Positions 20,401-30,701 of a stretch of 64,000 bases of DNA are shown here, piece by piece. A program made the position numbers and the translations under genes. The stretch covers positions 2,418,001 through 2,482,000 of the forward strand of contig NC_063013.1 of the NCBI RefSeq assembly GCF_020509005.1. Reading direction: 5' to 3'. The DNA comes from Fulvia fulva. Its lineage: Eukaryota; Ascomycota; Dothideomycetes; Mycosphaerellales; Mycosphaerellaceae. Numbering within the stretch: the stretch's first letter is position 1; each line of letters starts with the position of its first letter. The notes under the pieces were generated by a model, which saw only the letters and a list, made by a program, of their open reading frames with translations, did not search any database and had not been told where the DNA came from.

Positions 20401-22978
20401 AGTCTTGGCTGGACCACCAGTAACGGCCAGCCCTGTCTTGCCGCGAAGGATGTTATCCTTAAGCACATCAGGCGCGACAAACTTCTCTTGTTGCGCTTTG
20501 CGAAGCTGACCAAACTTGGCCAGGAACTCCGGCTCCTCCTTGGACTTGGTTTCAGCCCGTGGTCGCGATTTTAACTGACTGCGAAAGTCGGTGACTGGAG
20601 CCTTAGCGGGTGTGTCTGGCTTGGGCTCGGGCTTGGTCTCAGGGGCCGCCTTGAACGTCTGGCTTCGCAGCGGCTTTGGTGTGTTAGATGCTGATGCAGG
20701 GGTCGGCTCATTCGTCTCAGTCGAACGGGTCGTTGCTGTGTCAACTACCGCCGAGGCGTTCTCTGGAGGGGTCTGCAGTTGCTCGCGCGATGATGACTTT
20801 TCCGTGCCTTGAATAGCTGCAGAAGCTTGGTCATCTGCATGTGCAATGGGCGGCGTCTTGCTTGCTTCTGAGGCGACTGGCGCTCTGAACTGTGCGCTCG
20901 AAGCAAGTTCGCTTACTTCCGGCTTCGATGCAGGGGATGTCGCAGCTGGCGAGGATGTGAACTTGTCTGCCAGTCGCAAGGGCCGCATCTTGTTGGTTGG
21001 CGTCGTTGACTGAGGACTGCCGGCTGCGTCTTTCGACTCTGCCCGCTTCAAAAGAGCTGGTCCGAACGGAGTGTTCTTTGTGGGAGATCCAGGTCTTGAA
21101 GGTGGTCGCTCAGCGTCCTCCATCGACCCTGTTGTGAGAGATGTCAAGTCTACACTTGCACGTTGAGCCTTCGCTTTCGCCAGATCTGCCATCCAGCTTG
21201 GCGTGGCATTCTTTGATGGCGCTGGCTTTGGCGATTCTGGTCGCGTTATTGAGCTCTCAAGCCAACTCGACTTTGTGGGACTATAACGCTTGGAAGGACT
21301 CCCAGGAGATTGTGGCACGCCAGCATCTTCAGAAGCGCTGTAGTTCGACGCGACAGACTTGCTACGGCTGTGGTGCCGCGGTAAAGCTGGCTTTACGAAG
21401 CCATCACTATACGTAGTATTAGCTGCCAGGCTTGGAAGATCATTGCTCGAACTCGTAGGTCGTGACTGAGGTTCTTTACGCCTCTCCTGACTGTCAGATG
21501 AAGGGTCGAGCTTCGGCATGCTGTACGAGCTTTGTAAACCACCTAGGCCACTCCTAGCACTGGCAACGGAATTATTCCTGCTCAGACCAGCACCCGGCTG
21601 AGCACTCCATCGTTTGTTCTGACTGTCTGACCGCTTCATCATAGCGCTCTGCACGAAGCCACCCATGCCCTTGGTTGGAGATGCAGGTCGTTCGTTGACG
21701 TTGGTCAGTCGGGCTTGTGATGTTGACATGGTCAAAGTCCGCGCGACGCTGCCCGAGTCGCCACTGGTTGTCGACGACTGATCAAAGGTCGGCGATGCCT
21801 TCTGCTGGTCCTCGTCCGCGGCTATGAGCGATTTCAAGTCTGCCTTGCCGCTAGAGGTCGAGGTGCCGGAGTATCTGCTGCCATTGGATAGTGTGCTGTC
21901 GCGGACTGAGCCTCCTCTTGATACCAAATCTGACTTGAGGCTTTCTGATGCTGGCGGACTGCGGCTCTCGGGCTCGATCGAAGACTCTCTTGACATGCCT
22001 GGACGACCTCGTCGGCCGGAGAAGACGCTCTCTGCGGGTGACATCTCGTCCTTGCTCTTTCTATACGCCGCCGAGCCGACACCTCGATCTGCTGTCTGCT
22101 TGAACCAAGATGGGTCGCGTGCGCCGAGGGAAGCTGCAATTTGATCCCGAGTGGGCTCCGGCTCATCCTTGGATAAGTCGCGCGCGTGTGCTGGCTTCTC
22201 TTCCACGGGCCTGCTTTCTTGTGACAGCATGGACTGCGGCCTACTTCCTCCTATCCTCGAGCCAGGTCTCGGTCGCTGCTGCCATGACAAAGTGCCAGAT
22301 CGTGCCAGATTCGTTGCGCTCGAGTCAACGTCTTGTGGGTGGGTTGTTGAGCTGCGACGCGAGGAAGAGGTGCTTGAACGCTTGATCGATGCGAAGCCTT
22401 TGAACTCTGGCACCGCTTCCACATCATTTGTCGGTGTTTTCGCGGGCTCCATTGGAGCCTTTGTTGGTGTGGTGGTGTATTCGCGCGAGCCGGAGGATGT
22501 TGGAGGGCCGATGCTCACAGGCGGGGAGGAGACCAGACTGGCATTGGTGGTGGCGCGCGACAACGGACGATTAGGTGTGGTCGAGTGCGTCGGTTTGGTG
22601 GGAGAAATGGATCGAGCTCGTTCTAAACAAATTGCAGTCAGCCTGCCCGCCCTTGCGCAATGTTTTGGTGAGGCCTGTCGCGGCTTTGTGTAGCAGTCCA
22701 TCAACTTGAGCTCGCGCACAGCAACCCGCTATCCACTGCTGAGCCAAACATTGAATTGAAATGCCGCGCTCACCTCTGCGTCTCGCCGCCCGCTCTTCCT
22801 TTTGCTTCCGCACTTCCTCTTCGAGCTGTCTGAAGCGCTCCGTGTCTTCGCGATCGCGCCTTTCGGAGAGTTCCCGCACGCTCTTCAAGAAGGCTGCTGG
22901 GTCGAGATCGTTGTCGTTCAGCTCGCGCTGCACTGCTGCCGCAGCGGGCGGAGTCGGAGTTTCGTCGCCCACAGCCAT
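17420..22978 (-). CDS. DUF4045 and gelsolin-repeat protein
   Basis: A three-exon gene (22978-22774, 22622-18939, 18807-17420) coding about 1758 residues. The start MAVGDETPTPP is followed by a basic helical stretch (ELSERRDREDTERFRQLEEE). Roughly 1200 residues of Ser/Pro/Lys-rich disordered sequence follow, with repeated VPEFKGF / VPEFRGF motifs; this matches the fungal DUF4045 region. The last 450 residues contain gelsolin-type repeats (THLYLWVGESASETAM and TNLYLWKGQACSAEEL), which bind actin in villin/gelsolin proteins. The combination is typical of filamentous ascomycetes and suggests a cortical actin-associated scaffold. Introns are long for this window (151 and 131 bp). The second acceptor is ambiguous: the alternative at 18801 removes two residues without changing frame. 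Confidence 0.8.
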
Positions 22979-23519
22979 TATTGCCGCAACATGGACAGAG
23001 CACAGGAGGCACGAAGCAGGGATGCGCGGCAGAGAGTGACAACAGATCAGGGCATTCAAGTTTGGCAGAAGTCTAACAAGTCCTTGTCCGCCTCGGTCAC
23101 GACCGTTGCGCTACGACTCAGGTGAATGTTTTGATGAGATAGACGTATAGATACACTCCGTCTCCCTCCCGCGACTACCAGCTGGGCCCACAACCATAGC
23201 TCTCATGAACGACGTGGAATGCTGCTCGCCTCAACTCTGGTCTTTCTACTGCAACCGCGTGCTTGTTCCTCATGCAGCGTGAAGAAGACCAAGAGACTGT
23301 CGATCACACGCGCAGCGATATGCAGCTGTGAAACGTCTGTCAAAACAAAGCTGCCCCTTCCAATGGCGACCGGGTTGTACATGCGAGTAATGGCGTCTGC
23401 TATCCGCCCTGGTAACGCCGTACCGCCATCAGGTCAGCGCTAGACCTGATATGCCACCAGTACCTGCCAAGCAATGTAGACAGTGAATCGCATGGAAATG
23501 CTCATCGCTAGACCCAATC
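22979..23519. other. intergenic, no gene seen
   Basis: 540 bp between two minus-strand genes, holding the upstream region of the DUF4045 gene and the 3' end of the ARL2 gene. Small open frames show no protein-like features. Confidence 0.5.
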
Positions 23520-24343
23520 TCAGTACAAGAACAGCCTGTCTTTAGCATCTTGGACGACCCATCGCAGTCCTTCCTGCAGATTCTCGCCCGTCATGGCAGA
23601 ACACGGCAAGATGTGCCATTTGTGTGTTCGGATACTGTCGAGCTGCAGTCCCTGTGGTGCTTAAGTAAGTCGATCTGTCTGTTCTGATTCGCTGTGCTAC
23701 ACCGGAGCCACGCGCTTTTCACTCACCCCGCGGATGTCATCCTCTGCCATGCAGCCTGGAACATCGCTCTTGTTCTGGAAAACGAGCAGAGAGGCTCCCA
23801 TCAGGCGCTGGACGTGTCAGCAAGGAGATGCATAAGTGAGACGAAGGATATTGGCATACCTCCTGCAAGAGGAGACCTTTGAGCTCATGACGGCAGTCAG
23901 CCAGACGCTCTCTGTCTGTGGCATCGACTACCCAAATGAGGGTATCTGTCTTCTCGAAGTAATTTTTCCAGTACGTGCGGAGGGTCTTCTGGCCTCCGAC
24001 ATCCCCTGACAGTCGTTAGCGAGGAAGCTTGCGAAGTGGGCGTGGCCGCGGACAGATATTCAGTTTGTATCTTTCACTTCGTTCAGTATTTGATCACTCT
24101 TCGGCTTGATCTCAAGTGCTTACCCCTCGTAGTCAATCGTCTTGATGATGAAGCCGAGCGTCGGGCTGACTTCATTGACATCCTCGTTCATAATCTTCCT
24201 GACGATGGTAGTCTTGCCTGCGTTGTCCAAGCCACTACCTTCAACTCAGCAAACCACCTCACACAGCCCCCTCGGAGGACTCACAGCATAAGGATTCTCA
24301 TCTCCTTGTCTTTCAGGCGAGCCTTCCTCAAGATCGAAAGCAT
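23520..24343 (-). CDS. ARL2: ARF-like small GTPase ARL2/Cin4
   Basis: A six-exon gene: 24343-24285, 24234-24124, 24070-24054, 24005-23860, 23807-23727, 23651-23520. The 181-residue product has all GTPase motifs: P-loop GLDNAGKT (21-28), WDVGGQK (63-69, with the catalytic Gln at 68), NKSD (123-126) and CSA near residue 156. Blocks such as SPTLGF and [17 protein letters not shown] place it in the ARL2 group (yeast CIN4), which works with tubulin-folding cofactors. The N-terminus is [14 protein letters not shown], without the glycine at position 2 that many ARF proteins use for myristoylation. Exon 3 is only 17 nt, and its donor GTCCGC is poor, but the splice restores EGYKLNIWDVGG exactly. Confidence 0.9.
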
Positions 24344-24617
24344 ATTGGGTAACTTCGTGTTTCTTGCTCAAGACTGACAGGAAGACTAAAGAAAAGACTG
24401 GCTTCACTTCCAGCACCGATCACGTGCGTAGACCGGGCTCATCACTTTGGTCACTTGCCGCACGGACGGACCGTTGTGGCAGGACTTCTTCACACTATAC
24501 GGCTTTGATTCCTGGTTGCTTTTCATCTGGACAAGACATCGACCACATTCCACCGACAACGATCCAGACAGCCTTCACCATCACCGAACCCCCTCAGTGA
24601 TACTCTTCCACCAGCTC

Positions 24618-24872
24618 ATGTCGTCCGAGTCGAAAGGCAAAGGCGTACTTTTCTCCTTCACCAGCTTGCTGCTCTTCTTGGTTTGGGGCATGTGGAAGCA
24701 CAGCAACGACGAGCGTGTCACCAAAGCCAAGAAAGCAAGCGCCGAGTATCGTGAGCAGCAGAAGAAGTCGGGACGCAAGTCGGTATGTGCCTTCCTCATT
24801 CCTGACGTCGAAACTTTGCTAACTGTTTCATCGACCCTGCCGGCTGACTTTAAGGGTTCCTACTACTCGTAA
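24618..24872 (+). CDS. small single-pass membrane protein
   Basis: A short gene of 60 residues, or 84 if unspliced. It starts MSSESKGKGVLFSF, has one hydrophobic helix (FTSLLLFLVWGMW) and ends in a Lys/Arg-rich helical tail. A 72-bp intron with good signals (24783-24854; GTATGT, GCTGAC branch, TTTAAG) is a multiple of three and has no stop, so both forms stay in frame and end at the same TAA. The stop lies 14 bases before the ATG of the acetyltransferase gene on the same strand, so it could be a separate small gene, the first cistron of a shared transcript, or an upstream ORF. I do not recognise the family. Confidence 0.5.
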   Translation: MSSESKGKGVLFSFTSLLLFLVWGMWKHSNDERVTKAKKASAEYREQQKKSGRKSVCAFLIPDVETLLTVSSTLPADFKGSYYS

Positions 24873-24886
24873 GATATCATCTCAAC

Positions 24887-27055
24887 ATGGCAACCATGAT
24901 GCCGCAGCCCGGTCACGGCAGCTTTTTGTTGGACCAAGGTCTGGGGAAGAAGAAGGCCAGGCGTGCCTATCGTGGACGTGGCGGCCGCTCGAAGAAGAAC
25001 AAGATGGACCCTCAGCAAGAAGAGGCGGATCAGGCCGACAACTTCGCAACGCTCCTCGCGAACGGCACCATGTCAACCCCGCCCGCCGAAAATCAGTCGA
25101 TTGCGCCGCGCACAACGACAACAATAGACGCCGAAAATCTATTGTCACAGGCTGAGAGGGTTGCACTCGGGTCGCCACCTTCGCTTGCCCTTCACGCACA
25201 AACAACCAACCCACCGACAACCTACACAACTACCAAGAAGACGCCTTCGATGGCTACCACTACCACGACCACGAAGGCCGTACCACCACATCTACGGCCG
25301 AAGAAGTCTACACCACCGGCATCTCAGCCAGTAACTCGCCACAATGATGGCGCCTTGGAGATCCGCGAGAAACTGGCATCACATGGAGTGACCGTGAGCG
25401 ATCCGAAGCCTGCACCAAAGATTGCCAAGTCAGTCGCAGCGTCAGCTCACCAATCTGAGGTGTCCGATCGACTCGTGTACAAGGGTCGTGGCTGTCGTCC
25501 ATGGGGTGGCGAGAGAAATCCGAACTGGCCTACAAAGGAAGACTTCCCGAAGGTCGACCCAAAGCGCTGGGACACGAATTGGGATGACAATGCTCAAGCA
25601 CAGAGCTCCTCGGGTGATTCTGCGCGTGCGGATAGTGGCTGGGGAACTAACAAGAAACGTCGCGGTGTTGATGCTGATGGATACAAACTCGCGGACCCAT
25701 GGAGCGGCCAATGGGCACCAGCGCCTGTCGACTGGGACAGCCGGCCTGCCTTCCGCAGCGATCAGAACGAAGGCCAAATTCAGCAATGGTTGAACTGTCA
25801 TGAGATGATTCTTGCAAAGAACGTGACTGAAGAGGAGCGAGTCCTGTCCACAGGACCAACCACCATCGGTGGCACCACGTATGCCTTCAATCCTTCTGAT
25901 GAGGCCGTCAGTTCTGGGGCAGAACAGCCGATGGGCGACATGTGTCCATCGTACTGGATTCCTGTTGTCTTTCGCCGCATATCTCCCCAACAACATTGGG
26001 AGGAGATCTTACTGTCAACACCTGCTCCGGAAGATAAGGACGACCTCCGAGACGTCAGGCCTTACTGGGAAACGCTTCCACGCGGCGCTCACTTCTTTCC
26101 AGTCGTCGAATTCCCTGCGATTACTGGTGTCGATCCGGACGAGAACGCCATGGAGAAATTGAAGCGCGAGCACGACATGGGCAGTGGGCAACATGCCGAG
26201 AATCGCAAGAATTTCGAGCGTGCCAAAGCAGCCGCCAAGAACGAAAAGCAGCGACTGAAGGCCCAGAAGAAAGCACATATCACTGCAAAAGTTATCAAGT
26301 CAGCTGGAAGCCTCAAGCAGGAGCCTGCTATCAAGCCTGGGTTCAAGATTTTCCTTCGATCTGCCAAGCCGATCGATATGCAGGCCATTCGCGACATTTA
26401 CAACCATTACGTGAATGCAACTTGCGCCGTGCCAGAGACAGTCTCTCAGACTGATGGCGATATGCTACGCCAATACCACGACGTCTTGCGGAACAAGATG
26501 CCATTCATCGTTGCGGTGGAGCGTGGTGGTGTGGTCAAAGCCCGCAAGAAGAAGAATTTTGGTGAAGACCTTGTACTGCCGGACAAGGTCATCGGCTTTG
26601 CCTTCGCCAACGACTACAAGAAATCGTCAGAGAGCATGTATTGCTACGCAGCGTCTCTCAGTATCTTCGTCCATGTCGACCACCATGGAAAGGGTGTTGG
26701 TAGTTGTCTCATGGACAAGATGCTGGCACTCCTCGATCCAGGTAAGCGCTCTCGAGCGCATCACCCTTTTCTAAGCTACGCTAATGCTTCTGCAGGTCAC
26801 ATTGAACGAGGAGGCTATAATATCGAGGGAGAGGAGCTCGAAGCACTCGGTCCACCGGCGAGAGTGCTCAAGTCGATTCTCATCGAGTTTTCGCACGAGC
26901 AGACGACTCAAGGTACAAAGCGCCTCGCATGGACTGATCGGTGGCTCGCGACGCTGGGTTTTTGGCAGCAGGGTCTACTGTCGGAGATCGGAAGCAAGTT
27001 GACGCACGCGGTCGACTTGGCTATCTTCCATCGCCGCACTGGCACGAGCGCCTGA
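24887..27055 (+). CDS. GNAT-family N-acetyltransferase-like protein
   Basis: Two exons (24887-26741 and 26796-27055) give 704 residues; the 54-bp intron has a CTAAT branch site and lies in frame. The N-terminal 110 residues are basic and low in complexity (KKKARRAYRGRGGRSKKNK). A central segment of fungus-specific sequence follows (RGCRPWGGERNPNWPTKEDF). From about residue 485 to the C-terminus lies a GNAT acetyltransferase fold: LRSAKPIDMQAIRDIYNHYV, then the acetyl-CoA loop HHGKGVGSCLMDKM near 596-609, and a tryptophan-containing end (WLATLGFWQQG). Substrate unknown. Similar large fungal proteins are usually annotated only as GNAT-domain proteins. Confidence 0.75.
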   Translation: MATMMPQPGHGSFLLDQGLGKKKARRAYRGRGGRSKKNKMDPQQEEADQADNFATLLANGTMSTPPAENQSIAPRTTTTIDAENLLSQAERVALGSPPSLALHAQTTNPPTTYTTTKKTPSMATTTTTTKAVPPHLRPKKSTPPASQPVTRHNDGALEIREKLASHGVTVSDPKPAPKIAKSVAASAHQSEVSDRLVYKGRGCRPWGGERNPNWPTKEDFPKVDPKRWDTNWDDNAQAQSSSGDSARADSGWGTNKKRRGVDADGYKLADPWSGQWAPAPVDWDSRPAFRSDQNEGQIQQWLNCHEMILAKNVTEEERVLSTGPTTIGGTTYAFNPSDEAVSSGAEQPMGDMCPSYWIPVVFRRISPQQHWEEILLSTPAPEDKDDLRDVRPYWETLPRGAHFFPVVEFPAITGVDPDENAMEKLKREHDMGSGQHAENRKNFERAKAAAKNEKQRLKAQKKAHITAKVIKSAGSLKQEPAIKPGFKIFLRSAKPIDMQAIRDIYNHYVNATCAVPETVSQTDGDMLRQYHDVLRNKMPFIVAVERGGVVKARKKKNFGEDLVLPDKVIGFAFANDYKKSSESMYCYAASLSIFVHVDHHGKGVGSCLMDKMLALLDPGKRSRAHHPFLSYANASAGHIERGGYNIEGEELEALGPPARVLKSILIEFSHEQTTQGTKRLAWTDRWLATLGFWQQGLLSEIGSKLTHAVDLAIFHRRTGTSA

Positions 27056-27330
27056 GGTGTCGCTACTACTTACGATTGCTTTGCTTAGGATGAGAATCGG
27101 GGAGACGGAATACTTTTCATTGTATTTCACTGCTCTACCTAGGGAAGACTAGGTACTACTGTATTTGAAGCTTTACACGGAACTTTATCATTTCTGAGGT
27201 GCCGTTTGTCTTCCTCGTCTCATCACATGCATGTCTACCGCTGAGAGCCATTACCAGGATTCCTAGTCTCCTGCATCATCGACCACCACCACTCGTTCTC
27301 ATGTACCACGTACTTGCATGCCTGAGACCT

Positions 27331-27985
27331 CTACTCAAGGTGGACAGCGACTCTGGCAGCCTTGGCACGAAGGACGAAGCGACGCAGCTCCGTGATCTCG
27401 GTGAAGCACATGTAGCTAGTCGCATTCTGCATCAAAAAGTCAGCAACCATCTCGTCTCTACTTCCTCGATCATCATGAACATGCCTTGATCCAGTCAAAC
27501 TTCGTCAGGTCCTCGCCGATCTCTGCGTCTTCACCAGAGTCACCGATCGAGACGTACCCAGTAGCGGCATCACAGGCTCCCCTGCAGATAAATCAGCACC
27601 TTCTCCCCTGACCATTCCAACTCATCATGATCCGAGTTACTTACTGCATCACCAAACACTCGAAGCCATCGAACACTTCGAAGCTCTCCGTGATACCCTT
27701 GTAGCCCCTCAGGTCAATGCACGTGTTGACTGGCCAGGTGGAGATATAGCATTCGCCCTCAAAGTCAGGCTCGGTGCAGACTCTGATGGTGGCCTTGGGC
27801 TTCTCGGTGCTGTTGGATGAAGCCTGACGTGCCTCGAGTTTGATGTCGCTGACGGAGGCGCGGTCCTCGAGTGGGGAGGGGACGTAGGGGGCTGCGAGGG
27901 CGGCGACCTTTGCGTTGGACAAGGAGGGAAGGGCCATGCTGGTGGAGGTGGCGAGGCCGATGGTGATGACGGTGGTGAACTGCAT
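27331..27985 (-). CDS. small secreted cysteine-rich protein
   Basis: The start MQFTTVITIGLATSTSMALP looks like a secretion signal. Exon 1 is 27985-27645; a normal 63-bp intron leads to exon 2 from 27581. If exon 2 runs on, the protein stops at 27473 (149 residues). A GC-AG intron (27484-27427; AAG|GCATGT, GCTGAC branch, TTTTGATGCAG) would instead join a third exon 27426-27331, giving 177 residues with the cysteine-bearing end NATSYMCF. I prefer the longer form because the acceptor signals are good; six cysteines result either way. The core (RVCTEPDFEGECYISTWP) recalls small fungal secreted proteins with a crystallin-like Cys pattern. Function, including any effector role, is unknown. Confidence 0.55.
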
Positions 27986-28874
27986 CTTGGAGGTGAGGTG
28001 GGTGGTGTTAAGGTGATGTATGGGTTTTTGTAGACTGTGGATTGATGGGATGGCGACCAAGAGTGTTTGTAGTGGTGGGTATGTGCGGTAGCGACTGTAT
28101 GCGTGAAGCTGTTGCTCGTATTAATGTTTGTCGAGGCTGACTTGAGACGAAGTCTGAAGAAGCGTGCTGTTTCAGAGAGTGATGATAATCACTAAGGAAG
28201 GAGTTGACGCGAAGCAAGGGTGGCAAGCTTAGGAATGCGCGTGTATCTACATGGTCACTTTATGTCGTGGCACGCGTGGTAACCGAGTCTTGTCCCTGTT
28301 CCCATTGCACATGACAGTAAAACTTCTCAACTCTTCATGTGCGCAACCGCGGTGAGACGCGGGCGAGCGTTTTGTGTCAAGCCCTCACGTGACGTTTGAG
28401 GTTGCATCGTTACACCAGCTCCAGTCTGCACGACACGAATGGAGCGCGCCATGTCTCGCTTCTTAGTAGCCAAGAGCGGCACCTGGTGATGCATGATTGA
28501 TCAAAGATCCACTCTCGTGCAGCGCCACAACCTCACCTAGATGAAAGTCGCACGGGACACAGACTGTAGCTCAAGGTGTGATATAGTCATGCTCATGACA
28601 GATAGGTGGCCACTGAGGACATCGCGCTGGGGTATGCGTGAGAATGAGGTCAATAATTGGGTATTTCTCCATGGTATCAAAACACTCTTCGAAGCATCGC
28701 ATGATCTGGTGGTAATAGTAGTAGCTGAAGCACTGATGAAATGCTCCTTTTGCCTCCGCAACGCCGCCGCTGAATCGCATACCCAGGTCAGATTCCAGCC
28801 CATCTCAAAAGCATTCACGCAATCAGTCTTGCCAAGAAGCACAGAAGCTACGAAAAGTTGGCGGGGGGTGTCGC
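27986..28874. other. intergenic, no gene seen
   Basis: Nearly 0.9 kb between two minus-strand genes. It holds the promoter of the secreted-protein gene and the 3' flank of TAF4. Short overlapping ORFs on both strands (up to 116 codons) show no domain or consistent codon pattern. Confidence 0.5.
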
Positions 28875-30701
28875 TCAGGCGAGCTTATTGACTGCTTTCT
28901 GCAGCGCCTTCTTCTCCTTGCCGTCTCGCTCGAGAACGAGTACCCAGTCTCGGAGTTGTATACCATGACCATCGACGCTGTCTTCTTTCCAGTCGCCCCA
29001 GGTCGGGCCCTTGGCCTCCTTCTCCTTTGCAGCTGCAGCAGGCTTCGCATCTATTTGCGCTTTGGGCGTGGCAGTGCCACTGCCGCCTGACTTCGCGAAT
29101 CGGTTTGCGGTCGAGCCCTGTGCACCACCTGTCATCCAAGAGTACCGGTTCTTCTTGTTTCCAAGTGCGTGCATGGCCGTGATGTTGGACGATTGGAACG
29201 ACTGCGCTTCTTGAGCTTGTGCTTCTTTCGCCTTTTTGTTTTGCTCCTTCTTAGAAACCTTGACAGGTGCTGCGGGTTCCACTGGTGCGGCGCCAGCTGC
29301 AGGTGTCTCAGCTCCGGAGTCAGCAGGCGTCGTTCCAGCACCCTCTCCCGACTCGGCAGCCTTCTTCTTCCGTGCCTCTCTTTTCTTCTGCCTTTCCTTC
29401 TCCGCCTTCCTGTCACGATCTGCAAGCTCTCTCAGTCGGGCATTCAGGGCCCCTTGGAATGACACTGTCTGCATGGCCTGAGGCGTTGACCTGTCGCCAT
29501 TAGTCTGTATCTCGCCATTGAGCTCGGGCTCCGAGGCTTGCGTCTTGTCCCACTGCGTGCCGGTAATGCTTTCTGGCACAACGGTATCTTGACTCTTGTC
29601 ACCTGCACCTTCGGCAGTATCTGCAAACTCTGGAGGCACCACCCTACCGTGGTCGCCATAGCGCCGTGCACGAGCAAGGCCATACGCATCGCCCACCAAG
29701 CTTCGTAATCTCTCGCCGCCAGCAAGACTCAGCAGTGAGATGATGTGCTCCATCGGCGCACCCTGCTCGACCTTGCTCGCCGCCTTGTCTACAGCAGCGA
29801 CACCTTGGCTACCGTCGCCATTGACCATGACCTGCGTCTGCGTTTCATGCTCCGGATTCTTCACGTAGACTCCTTGCACGTTGAGCCTGACTCCGCCTTC
29901 CTGAGCCAAGAAGTGCATTCGGTTCCTGACGTTGTTTCCAAGCAGGAACGAGTTGTTCAGTGGGAATTGATCTCTCTCCGCCTTTAGCCGCGCAGCCTGC
30001 TCTCTCTTGCGCCGTGCCTCATTCTCTATCTGCTCTTGCGAGCGCTCCAGACCCATGGTGCCGGCGAACGCGCCATTCTGCCCCTGACTGCCGAACGAAG
30101 TTTCTTGCGTGAGCATGTTGAAGCTGTTGGAGCCCATAGTGCTTGAGCCGAAAGAGTTGGTCTGGTTGCTTGCGAAGCTATCAATCGCGCCGTGCCTGTT
30201 GTTCCATGTGCTATGCAGGTAGTTCTCCTCATCTTTCAAGTTGATACCGCTGCCGAACAAGCTGTCACTGATCTCGTCCACTCCTTCCTTCTCTTCTTTG
30301 ACGGGCCTTGGCGGGGGCGGCATCTGGCCTCGATCATTATTCTGCGCGGGCGGACTGCTTTGCGCCGGGCGTTGCTGAGGCGGCTGAGGTTGCTGATGCC
30401 ATGGCAGATTCGGCTGCTGGTACGGTTGTGGAGTGTTGAAAGAGTTCTGCGGCGATCCAGCATAGCTTGTCGAGGGACTGTATGGTGAGTGAACGGGTTG
30501 GCCATATGCATACCCGCTCATGCCATTAGGCGTCGTCGCATACGGCGGTGCTGCACCCTGCGGCGACCTCGCATCGGGCGACAGCCGTTGTCGCTTCGCT
30601 GGTGGGGGAGCATACGGCGACTGGGCCTGCGGAGAAGCTGCCTGCTGGTATGGCGGATAGGGCGGCGGCTTCTGCGCCGGCGGTGACATCGAGAAGGACA
30701 T
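28875..30701 (-). CDS. TAF4: TFIID subunit 4 (TAF4)
   Basis: A single-exon 608-residue subunit of the RNA polymerase II general factor TFIID. The first ~135 residues are Pro/Gln/Tyr-rich and disordered. The conserved C-terminal TAF4 domain begins near residue 230 and includes NNSFLLGNNVRNRMHFLAQ, an LLSLAGGERLRSLVGDA helix and the RLRELADRDRKAEKERQ helix; it ends with VDGHGIQLRDWVLVLERDG. This domain contains the histone-fold that pairs with TAF12. The first ATG is 30701; the open frame extends seven codons further to a TTG. The gene is divergent from YSH1. Confidence 0.9.
   Translation of the reverse strand: MSFSMSPPAQKPPPYPPYQQAASPQAQSPYAPPPAKRQRLSPDARSPQGAAPPYATTPNGMSGYAYGQPVHSPYSPSTSYAGSPQNSFNTPQPYQQPNLPWHQQPQPPQQRPAQSSPPAQNNDRGQMPPPPRPVKEEKEGVDEISDSLFGSGINLKDEENYLHSTWNNRHGAIDSFASNQTNSFGSSTMGSNSFNMLTQETSFGSQGQNGAFAGTMGLERSQEQIENEARRKREQAARLKAERDQFPLNNSFLLGNNVRNRMHFLAQEGGVRLNVQGVYVKNPEHETQTQVMVNGDGSQGVAAVDKAASKVEQGAPMEHIISLLSLAGGERLRSLVGDAYGLARARRYGDHGRVVPPEFADTAEGAGDKSQDTVVPESITGTQWDKTQASEPELNGEIQTNGDRSTPQAMQTVSFQGALNARLRELADRDRKAEKERQKKREARKKKAAESGEGAGTTPADSGAETPAAGAAPVEPAAPVKVSKKEQNKKAKEAQAQEAQSFQSSNITAMHALGNKKNRYSWMTGGAQGSTANRFAKSGGSGTATPKAQIDAKPAAAAKEKEAKGPTWGDWKEDSVDGHGIQLRDWVLVLERDGKEKKALQKAVNKLA

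Noticed and set aside
22623..22773. First DUF4045 intron as a third introner-like copy
   Set aside because: Its length (151 bp) is suggestive, but it shares neither the 3' block nor the stem arms of the GH16 introns.
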